Part shown: positions 8,442 to 15,736 of the stretch, one piece after another
Layout of the letters: each line of letters begins with the position of its first letter
Position numbering within the stretch: the stretch's first letter is position 1
From: Haloarcula amylovorans
GTDB taxonomy: Archaea; Halobacteriota; Halobacteria; Halobacteriales; Haloarculaceae
Assembly: GCF_004681185.1 (NCBI RefSeq)
Contig: NZ_SRIF01000010.1
Coordinates: 1-64,000, forward strand
Length of the DNA stretch: 64,000 nt
Direction of reading: 5' to 3'
Program-made: the position numbers and the translations under genes
Notes under the pieces: generated by a model
Database searches by the model: none
Seen by the model: only the letters and a program-made list of their open reading frames with translations
What the model was told of the DNA's origin: nothing

Positions 8442-9328
8442 CAGACGAAACTTCACAGTCGACAGAATCGAGCTGTATCGACCGACGAACACTCCTTGGT
8501 GCGATGGGCGGTGGTATGGCGGCCCTCGCGGGATGTAGCAACATCGGTGGGTCGTCGAACGGCACTGCTGGAGGACCGACCGCAACGCAGAGTCCCAGTT
8601 CGAAGTCAGATGTCCTGAAATCGCTGACCTTCAAGCCAAAATCTGGTGTCAGTCCCCAAGTCAAGGCCCATTTCAAACTTGCAGAGGACTCGAGGATTAC
8701 TCGGATTGCGTTGATAAACGGGATGGGAAATGAGGTGAACCGAGCATTGATATCTGCCCGTGAGACTGTCGCCAGCTTCGTTGTTGCGCGCCTTACTGAC
8801 GACCCGTCCGAACGGATTACACAGGGAAAGAACACGCTGGTCCTCATCGGCGAACAGACGGAAGTTGAGATCCCAGTGACCTATTCGGCATCACTTGAAC
8901 TCCGCGATGTCGTCGGTCCAGATGACTCCACTGAACTCCCACCGCCAGAGCGTGATGGGCGAAGACCGATCGGTCTTCTCGTCGAAAACACTGGACAGCA
9001 CGCGGACATTGCTCGGCAAGTCATTTCGAAAGATGGGCCGCATCTAGAAGCGTTCGACAGTAAGACGTCGGACTATACCATCGATATGATGGTCAAGCCG
9101 GGGTCGACAAAGCTGCTACCGGTGCGTACCTACCTCGCAGAAATCTTCGGCTGTCCAGAAAATCACACACGAGAAGCTACATTGACACTGAAATCGGCGT
9201 TCAGTGATCCAGTTACCTTCACTCAGACGTTTAGCTACAGCTCTGATGGAGAGAATTCGTGTCAGATCTCGCTGAAAGGGCAACAGAGTATCGTTGAACG
9301 AACGCAGACCAGGGCGCAGACAGAGTAA
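8438..9328 (+). CDS. Tat lipoprotein of conjugation module 1
   Basis: The protein has about 296 residues from the ATG that overlaps the previous stop. An upstream in-frame extension would run into the previous gene and spoil the signal. The N-terminus has Arg16-Arg17 and a lipobox ending Leu-Ala-Gly-Cys33. After a Ser/Thr/Gly linker, the body is beta-rich with no family I recognise. Being inside the module, it is probably an envelope-anchored component, perhaps filling the role that VirB7-type lipoproteins play in bacterial systems. That parallel is inference only. Confidence 0.75.
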   Translation: MTDETSQSTESSCIDRRTLLGAMGGGMAALAGCSNIGGSSNGTAGGPTATQSPSSKSDVLKSLTFKPKSGVSPQVKAHFKLAEDSRITRIALINGMGNEVNRALISARETVASFVVARLTDDPSERITQGKNTLVLIGEQTEVEIPVTYSASLELRDVVGPDDSTELPPPERDGRRPIGLLVENTGQHADIARQVISKDGPHLEAFDSKTSDYTIDMMVKPGSTKLLPVRTYLAEIFGCPENHTREATLTLKSAFSDPVTFTQTFSYSSDGENSCQISLKGQQSIVERTQTRAQTE

Positions 9329-9331
9329 CCG

Positions 9332-10969
9332 ATGCCGAGTCAGACTCCGACTCCAGCTCCAACCGGGGGTCAAGGCGATGGGCTGGGAACTCTCAGAGAC
9401 ACGTTCTTCCAGTCACTACTTGATCTCCTCAACTTGTTTCCAGAGGAATTTGAGAGTTGGTTCCGTAAGTACGTGCTCGATGTTCTCATTGAGCCGCTCG
9501 TCGGCACTCCAGCACCAGAGGGATCCGGTGCAAGCGGACTGAATATTGCATTCAAGAGCGCCGTAAACAGTCCGTGGAATACGCTCATAGACTCCCTTTA
9601 TTTCGAATATGTCGCCGGATTGGCGTTCGGAATTCAGCTTATTGTCCTCGCCGCAGTGGGGGTTCGTTACCAAGCGATCAACCCAGCAGTCCGAAAAAAG
9701 GTGGGCCGTCGGATGGTATTAGCGTTCTTTGCGCTTTTCTTCTGGCTTCCGATTGCGTCCTTGTCATTGCAATTTTTCGATGTCCTTGGACAAAGCATCT
9801 CGACATTTACCACGGCGGAAAAAGGAGAGATAGCTAAGGAACTGTTCGTCTTCGGGAAGTTGTCTCTCTTCTCGCCATCAGTCTCATTCCTTCTGCTATT
9901 CGCGTTGCTCTATATCTACGCGAAGGTGCTTGTGGTGTCGATCACCCGGTGGATGGCGGTGATTCTCACCACGTTAGCGATGCCGTTGGTAGCAACCTTC
10001 TGGGCGCTAGAAGTCTGGCCGTTCCAGAGCTTCAGTGGCCTCTCAAAGCAGATCGCCGGCACATATCCCGGCGCTATCGCGGCGAGTATCCCGACAGCAT
10101 TGCTCATCCGCATCTCCATCGAAGTCAACAACTGGGGAGTGCCCGGCATAGGGCTGTTCATCAGCCCGCTCGTTCTGTTGCTTTGTGCGAAACTGCAGAA
10201 GGCGATGCTCCAGAAGAGCAGCCCGACACTCGTCAAACTCAGCGACAAAGCAGTCGCAGCGGGCAAGAAACCTGCTAGCGTTGCTGGGACAGTCGGTGGG
10301 GCGGGATTGACTGCTGGGGCATATCTAGCAGGTGGGCCTGCTGCTGGCGGGACCGTCCAGGCCGCACAGGGTGTGCTAAAAGGTAACTCGCGGGATGCCG
10401 CCACTGGTGCGCGGATGGTTCATCGCGAGATGTCCGGCGCATCGTCGCCACCTTCGGGAAGTGGATCGTCTGGAGGTGGGCCATCTTCACCACCATCGTC
10501 TGGCAGCGGTGGTAGCGCAAGCAGTGGTGGGAGTACAGGCGGCGTTGGGAGTACGGTCAATCCACCAGCCGGACCGAGCCAATCGGGAGCAACTAGTGGC
10601 GCATCCGGACGTACCCCTTCGACGAGTAGTAGTGCCGGTGCCTCACACAGCGGCAGTGGATCCTCCACCTCGTCCTCAGCGGGCGGCCGTTCGTCCACGC
10701 CGTCACCATCATCTGGACAGTCAGCACACAGCGGCGCTGCTGGTCGTCCCACGCAGGCTATGCAGAGCGGAGATTCCGTGCCGAACCACACTGATACCGA
10801 GGTCTATCACCACGACGAAGACTCGACGACAGACACTGAGCAAGAGTTCGATTCCGTCGGCGACCGACTACGTGCAGAATTGAAAACCGATGCCGACGTG
10901 CTCGGCCCCGAAGCCTACCGCCTCGACGACCAAGCAATGAATTCTCCACAGGAGCAAACCGATGAGTAA
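9332..10969 (+). CDS. VirB6/TrbL-like polytopic membrane protein of module 1
   Basis: The protein has 545 residues. About five or six hydrophobic helices lie between residues 85 and 300 (for instance around 93-116, 130-155, 180-205, 206-230 and 250-290). The C-terminal 230 residues are low-complexity, rich in Ser, Gly, Pro and Thr, ending in an acidic tail. This plan (membrane core plus long disordered tail) matches VirB6/TrbL inner-membrane channel proteins of type IV secretion systems. Sequence identity to known members is not obvious by eye. It starts 3 bp after the lipoprotein gene and overlaps the VirB4-like gene by 8 bp, so expression is coupled. Confidence 0.7.
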   Translation: MPSQTPTPAPTGGQGDGLGTLRDTFFQSLLDLLNLFPEEFESWFRKYVLDVLIEPLVGTPAPEGSGASGLNIAFKSAVNSPWNTLIDSLYFEYVAGLAFGIQLIVLAAVGVRYQAINPAVRKKVGRRMVLAFFALFFWLPIASLSLQFFDVLGQSISTFTTAEKGEIAKELFVFGKLSLFSPSVSFLLLFALLYIYAKVLVVSITRWMAVILTTLAMPLVATFWALEVWPFQSFSGLSKQIAGTYPGAIAASIPTALLIRISIEVNNWGVPGIGLFISPLVLLLCAKLQKAMLQKSSPTLVKLSDKAVAAGKKPASVAGTVGGAGLTAGAYLAGGPAAGGTVQAAQGVLKGNSRDAATGARMVHREMSGASSPPSGSGSSGGGPSSPPSSGSGGSASSGGSTGGVGSTVNPPAGPSQSGATSGASGRTPSTSSSAGASHSGSGSSTSSSAGGRSSTPSPSSGQSAHSGAAGRPTQAMQSGDSVPNHTDTEVYHHDEDSTTDTEQEFDSVGDRLRAELKTDADVLGPEAYRLDDQAMNSPQEQTDE

Positions 10970-13900
10970 CTCGTCCAGCGAATTCAACACGAACATCATC
11001 CACGACGATCTCGGTGGCACCACCGAGTTCTGGGGCCAGTACACCTTCGGCGAACTGGTTCTGTTCATCTGTCCCGTCTTCGGCTACTTCGCTCTCCTGG
11101 GCCTGCCCTTCGTCCCGGCCAGTTTCCTCTTGCCAGCTACGGGGTTGCTACTCGCGACTGAACTGGTACTGTTCGGCCTGCATCGTGCCCGACCCCGGTA
11201 CTATCGGCTGACCGAGTGGCTCGAGGTCCGTCTCCGGTGGGCGCTCAAGAAACCGGAGTACCTATTCGGCGATGGTGCGCAGGATACGCGGACGGTCACG
11301 CGGCTTGATCGCGTCCTGCCTCACGGCGTCAAGCGCATCGACGGAGCGCATTGTGGTGCTGTGCAGGTCACGCCCGCCAACATGGCGCTCAAAGATGACG
11401 GTCAATGGGAGAAGGCTGTTCGATCACTCACCGACTTAGCGAACTCCCTAGAGGGCGAGACGAACCTGTATGTCACTACGCGAGAGATCGACCGCGAAGC
11501 ACACATCACGGCCCACCAGGAACGCCTCGACGACGGTGACACCCAACGGCTGCCAATGCTCCGAGGCCTGTTGATGGAGTGGCTCAACCGCCATACGGAT
11601 GACGACAGTGAGCCCGTCGACGGGACCGAGATGGAACGAGAGTACTACATCATTGTCTCGGTCACCGACACTGATATTGACGACATCGACCACGAGTCCG
11701 CCTCACTGCTCGGGTCCCTAGAGTCGCTGCCGGTCGTCGGCCATGTTGCCGAGATGGTTTCCTCGGATGGCCTTACCGAAAGCGAGCGAGACTCCTACAA
11801 GGCGAAGAAACTGAAGGACAGAGTCGGCACGACGGCTCGGGCTGTCAACAGTCTCTATCGCTGTAGTGGGGACCCTGTCTCACCACTGCAGCTGGCGACG
11901 CTCACGAAGGAATACTGGGCGTGTGAATCACAGTCCTTCGGCAACCTTGACGAAACCACAGACCTCTCACCGGTCCACTACTCTCAGTCCCAAGACGCTG
12001 ACGCACTGGACCTCGACATTGGGGACCTCGAAGCAGATGAGGTGGCCGACTTCGATGACGATGATGTCGGGGAAGTGCCGTCGGCGTTCAGACAGCCGGG
12101 TAAAGAACAACGGTCGTGGCTAGCGCCCTCCGTGATTGACTGGGAAGAAGACTATACGGTCATTGAGAGCGAGACCTATGCCCGGACATTCTGGGTCGAG
12201 ACGTTTCCCGAGCACCCGATCAGCGGAATGCTCGAACGACTCTTGTTGGACACGGAGCTGAAAGCCGACGTCTCGATTCACATTAATCCGTACGACGCAC
12301 AAGACGCGGTCTCGGCTATCTCAGAGTGGGTCTCCTCGCTACGCGTGTTACAGGAGGACGTCGGCGAACTGGATACGGAAGACCTGCAGCAGGACATCGA
12401 ACGAGCGAAGTACATCCGGCAAGCCGTCCGGCGGAATCATGCCTCGCTCTACAGAGCCGGCGTGTTCATTCGCGTTACTGCTGACAGCAAAGAGGAACTG
12501 CGCGAACAGACCAACCATCTGGAGACGCTGATGCGGGACTCGCCAGCGAACTGTTCGATCAAGCGGGCGACCCGTCGTCAAGAACAAGGATTGGTCACCG
12601 TCTCACCACTGGGCGGAAACGAACTCGGCCACGACCGACTGTCGTCGATGACCGGCGAAGCCCTCGGGGCGTTGTTCCCCTTCTCTTCAAACTACCTCCG
12701 GATGGCCGACGGGATTCGATACGGCACGCATGACCATAACGATTCGACGGTGCTGATCGACCCGTGGGAGTTAGAGACCGGCCACTCGGAACTCGTCACT
12801 GGAATGCCCGGCGGCGGGAAGACCCACGGGACACAGGCTCGGGGCCTGCGGATGATGAAGAAGCGGTCGGACGTCAAGCAGGTCTTCATCGACCCAGTCG
12901 GGGACATGCGTGGTAGTGCTGAACTGTTGGACGCGAAGCGTATCACGGTCAGCGGAGAGACGCCGCTGAATCCGTGTGAGATGCATCCGACGCCCCAGCA
13001 CGTCCTCGATGCGTCGCCGGACATGGAGCCAGTCCGGGCGAAGATGGACGAAGTCTACGGGGTCATCATGAACTTCCTGACGTCACGGGATATCGACCTC
13101 GAAATGCACAGCGGGCTGATTACGTTCCTGATTCAGACCATCTTCGAGCGGTCGGCCATCGACCCCGATGATCCGTCAACACACACGCCGGCGAACTCGC
13201 CGACGATGCAAGACTTGCTGGACCTCATCGACGAGATTCAGGCGGACCCAGGAATGTTCCCCGGCGCTGAAACAGAGAGTGCAAAGGCGACCATTCGAGA
13301 GTACGCCGATGAACTGTCCGTCGCTCTGCAGCCGTTCCGCCGAGGCAGCACCTACGGCAATCTCGCTGAAGAGTCAAACCTGAATCTTATCGACAACGAT
13401 AGCAAAGCCGTCTATCTGGACCTTCAGCAGGTCGAGGGCTCCGGTGATGGACTGGGCAAGCAGTCGTTCATCATGCAGTTGCTGCTCTCGACGCTGTACC
13501 AGCAAGCGAAGAACATGGAAACGAAGGTGGAGGTGATAATCGACGAGGCGCACTACCTGTTCGCCGACGACGCGAATCTCGCCTTCCTGAATCAGATCGC
13601 TCGTCACCAGCGCCACGCCGGAATTCGGCTTGTGATGCTCTCCCAGACACTCCAAGAGTTCTACGATGGTGATGCCGCTGAGGAAATTGCGGGGATGTGC
13701 CCAATCATGGTCCATCACCGAGAGCCGGAGCTGGATGGTGAAACTGCCAAACGTGCCGGAATGACCCGCGAGCAACAACACTTCGTGAACAACGCTGAAG
13801 CGGGCAAGGAGTCGGTCGGGACTGACCAGGGCTACAGCGAAGCGCTGGTTCGGATCGACGAGCACGGCGACTACCCGGTACAGGTCCGGACGTCGTGGGA

Positions 13901-14306
13901 AGAGAAGCAGGTCATCGATCTCGACACCCACGAGAAAGATCCGCTGGACATCCTCATCGAGGAGCAGCCAGAGCGGATCGAAGCGTTCGAAGACTTCCTC
14001 AGCACGGAGGCGATGAAAGGCGTACTGGCCCACTACGGGCTGACGGTTGACCAAGCTGATTACATCCTCGAAGGACTCTCCGAGGAAGAATTGGTCGAAG
14101 CATTGTCGATTGCCCTCGACCGGGGGATTGCCGACGAAAACGAAGAGACGCAGGAGCAACGTTCGCCAACTGACGACGGAACCCTTCCAGATTCAATGAT
14201 TGACACTGAGTCACAACTCCAGATGCAGAGCCAGACAGACAGCCCGTTTACCGGGACCGGGACAGATGAAGCACTCCATGAGAACGGAGGTGGGTCGAAT
14301 GAGTGA
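10962..14306 (+). CDS. VirB4-like secretion ATPase with a VirB3-like N-terminus (module 1)
   Basis: The protein has 1114 residues. Two membrane helices lie near residues 27-75, followed by a large N-terminal domain and a RecA/HerA-type ATPase domain. Walker A is Gly614-Met-Pro-Gly-Gly-Gly-Lys620-Thr621. Walker B is Val-Ile-Ile-Asp861-Glu862-Ala-His. A later Ser-Gln-Thr sensor segment follows (Met-Leu-Ser-Gln-Thr-Leu). Bacterial VirB4 energises pilus assembly and substrate transfer at the inner membrane, and the N-terminal hairpin recalls VirB3-VirB4 fusions. An acidic insert occupies about residues 330-385. This is the most secure landmark of the module. Confidence 0.88.
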   Translation: MSNSSSEFNTNIIHDDLGGTTEFWGQYTFGELVLFICPVFGYFALLGLPFVPASFLLPATGLLLATELVLFGLHRARPRYYRLTEWLEVRLRWALKKPEYLFGDGAQDTRTVTRLDRVLPHGVKRIDGAHCGAVQVTPANMALKDDGQWEKAVRSLTDLANSLEGETNLYVTTREIDREAHITAHQERLDDGDTQRLPMLRGLLMEWLNRHTDDDSEPVDGTEMEREYYIIVSVTDTDIDDIDHESASLLGSLESLPVVGHVAEMVSSDGLTESERDSYKAKKLKDRVGTTARAVNSLYRCSGDPVSPLQLATLTKEYWACESQSFGNLDETTDLSPVHYSQSQDADALDLDIGDLEADEVADFDDDDVGEVPSAFRQPGKEQRSWLAPSVIDWEEDYTVIESETYARTFWVETFPEHPISGMLERLLLDTELKADVSIHINPYDAQDAVSAISEWVSSLRVLQEDVGELDTEDLQQDIERAKYIRQAVRRNHASLYRAGVFIRVTADSKEELREQTNHLETLMRDSPANCSIKRATRRQEQGLVTVSPLGGNELGHDRLSSMTGEALGALFPFSSNYLRMADGIRYGTHDHNDSTVLIDPWELETGHSELVTGMPGGGKTHGTQARGLRMMKKRSDVKQVFIDPVGDMRGSAELLDAKRITVSGETPLNPCEMHPTPQHVLDASPDMEPVRAKMDEVYGVIMNFLTSRDIDLEMHSGLITFLIQTIFERSAIDPDDPSTHTPANSPTMQDLLDLIDEIQADPGMFPGAETESAKATIREYADELSVALQPFRRGSTYGNLAEESNLNLIDNDSKAVYLDLQQVEGSGDGLGKQSFIMQLLLSTLYQQAKNMETKVEVIIDEAHYLFADDANLAFLNQIARHQRHAGIRLVMLSQTLQEFYDGDAAEEIAGMCPIMVHHREPELDGETAKRAGMTREQQHFVNNAEAGKESVGTDQGYSEALVRIDEHGDYPVQVRTSWEEKQVIDLDTHEKDPLDILIEEQPERIEAFEDFLSTEAMKGVLAHYGLTVDQADYILEGLSEEELVEALSIALDRGIADENEETQEQRSPTDDGTLPDSMIDTESQLQMQSQTDSPFTGTGTDEALHENGGGSNE

Positions 14307-14676
14307 ACGGGTCGCGTTCTATCCGCCGGAAGCGCAAAAGGAGATGATCGAGCGGATGGCCGACAGACAGGGGATGACTGTCTCCGAGTACTGTGTGGCA
14401 GCGCTCGATATGCAGTTGGCCCGTGATGTTCGCTCTGAGCGGATCTCGAAGACGGAGTTGGAACAACACCTGGATGAAATGGAGCAGGCAGTTCTCGATG
14501 AGATAGCGACGACGTTCTCACCATCGACTGACGAAGAGGAATTCTACGAAGTGGCTTTGTGGGATTTGCTTGGCACAAACCACTCTAGCGAGGCACAGGC
14601 CGATGCGCTGGCAAACGCATCGGATCGACTAGACACGGGCTTAGAAAAACTGCACCAGCGGGAGGAGGACACCTAA
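14299..14676 (+). CDS. Ribbon-helix-helix-like protein, probable relaxosome accessory factor A
   Basis: The product has 125 residues from the ATG that overlaps the end of the VirB4-like gene and follows a GGAGGTG sequence. A longer in-frame reading from 14200 would overlap that gene by over 100 bp and is less likely. Residues 4-40 look like a ribbon-helix-helix DNA-binding domain: a short beta strand (Arg-Val-Ala-Phe-Tyr-Pro-Pro) then two helices with Met-Thr-Val-Ser-Glu-Tyr at the turn. The rest is helical and acidic. The next gene is a diverged paralogue; both share an Ala-Leu-Trp-(Asp/Glu)-Leu-Leu segment. Two such proteins just before a relaxase resemble MobC/NikA-type factors that bind oriT. 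Confidence 0.65.
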   Translation: MSERVAFYPPEAQKEMIERMADRQGMTVSEYCVAALDMQLARDVRSERISKTELEQHLDEMEQAVLDEIATTFSPSTDEEEFYEVALWDLLGTNHSSEAQADALANASDRLDTGLEKLHQREEDT

Positions 14677-15143
14677 TGCCAGAGCAAATGCGACTGCAGA
14701 TCTACACGACCGAAGCAGTTAACGAGAAACTCGAACAGCGTGCTGAGCAGGCCGATCTCTCGAAATCGAAGTACTGTGAGATGGTGCTGAAGAAGCACCA
14801 CGGCATGGACTTGAACGGTCGTCTCGCTCGGTACTCGGCTGACGAGGACATCATGGAGACCCTCGACGACGGAATTAGTAGCCTCGCTGCTTCTATCGAG
14901 GAATTACAAGCCGAGGCAACACCGGATATCGAACATCTCCAATCGCTGCGGACGATGTACGTCATCGCGCTGTGGGAACTGCTCAAACAAGAGTACAGCC
15001 CAGCCGAACGCGAAGGGGCCATCAAACGAGCGGCCCTCGAGATGAGCGAATCTCGAAGTGGAACGACTCTACCGACCCAGAGTGACGACGGTCAGACAGC
15101 ACAGACGTCGCCGCTCGAAGCGTTGCTAGCCGCAGATAGATGA
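14676..15143 (+). CDS. Ribbon-helix-helix-like protein, probable relaxosome accessory factor B
   Basis: The product has 155 residues, and its start overlaps the previous stop by one base behind a GGAGGAGG sequence. The N-terminal ~40 residues again fit a ribbon-helix-helix fold (Arg-Leu-Gln-Ile-Tyr-Thr-Thr strand, then helices with Leu-Ser-Lys-Ser-Lys-Tyr). A coiled helical middle and a Ser/Thr-rich tail follow. It is a paralogue of the preceding protein, so the two may form a heterodimer. Its stop overlaps the relaxase start (ATGA). Role in oriT binding is inferred from the position. Confidence 0.65.
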   Translation: MPEQMRLQIYTTEAVNEKLEQRAEQADLSKSKYCEMVLKKHHGMDLNGRLARYSADEDIMETLDDGISSLAASIEELQAEATPDIEHLQSLRTMYVIALWELLKQEYSPAEREGAIKRAALEMSESRSGTTLPTQSDDGQTAQTSPLEALLAADR

Positions 15144-15736
15144 TCCTGAAAACAGACTTTCAGCGGAGCGGTGCTGGAAAGCTGCTGAAATACATCCGCC
15201 GGGATCGAGATGCGGATCGAGAAAAAGTCCCGCTTCGGAACCGGCTCGGTCGGGAGGTCGACGAACAACGCATCGAGCAGTTCATCGAGAAGAGCGAACA
15301 ATTCGGCTTCCAACGTCACTTCATTGTCTCGCCCGACCCTGATGCCGAATTCACGCCCGAAGAAGTCCAGTCCAACACACGTGAATTCATGAAATCGGCG
15401 TTCGATCGGCAGCCGACGACAGATTACGTCTATGCCGTGCATACAGACACTGAGATCGTTCATTCACATGTTGCGGCGACTGGGAGTGAACTGGAACTCC
15501 GGATGGATGCTGACGACATCAAGCAACTTCGTAGCCGCGCCAGTGACGTCTTCGATGAACCGGAACGCCTCAAGACAAAGACCGCCAAGCGAGATGCCGA
15601 GTCGGTAGCTACTGACACTGGCGCTGAGCGTGTTCAAGAACGAGACCGCGTAGAGACTGCCGATCTGGACGCCGTCGAACAGATCGACCAAGAAGCAGCC
15701 CCAGAACGTGACTTCGACTTCGGTGGCGGTCGGTAA
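15140..15736 (+). CDS. Minimal relaxase (MOBP/PF03432-like nickase)
   Basis: The protein has 198 residues, much shorter than most relaxases (300 to over 1000). It has a Gly-Ala-Gly-Lys-Leu-Leu-Lys-Tyr18-Ile start, which fits the N-terminal motif with the catalytic Tyr. A Arg-His60-Phe-Ile-Val-Ser strand follows. The metal-binding signature is Ala-Val-His101-Thr-Asp103-Thr-Glu-Ile-Val-His108-Ser-His110, the H-x-D-T...H-x-H pattern of mobilization nucleases. The C-terminal 70 residues are charged and helical; there is no helicase or primase domain. It should nick one strand at an oriT and stay bound to the 5' end. The following gene is the coupling ATPase. The motif is seen; the fold and activity follow from the family. 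Confidence 0.72.
   Translation: MILKTDFQRSGAGKLLKYIRRDRDADREKVPLRNRLGREVDEQRIEQFIEKSEQFGFQRHFIVSPDPDAEFTPEEVQSNTREFMKSAFDRQPTTDYVYAVHTDTEIVHSHVAATGSELELRMDADDIKQLRSRASDVFDEPERLKTKTAKRDAESVATDTGAERVQERDRVETADLDAVEQIDQEAAPERDFDFGGGR

Noticed and set aside
10395..10883. Long plus-strand frame inside the VirB6-like gene
   Set aside because: It is the +1 shadow of the Ser/Gly-rich tail; the codon pattern follows the VirB6-like frame.
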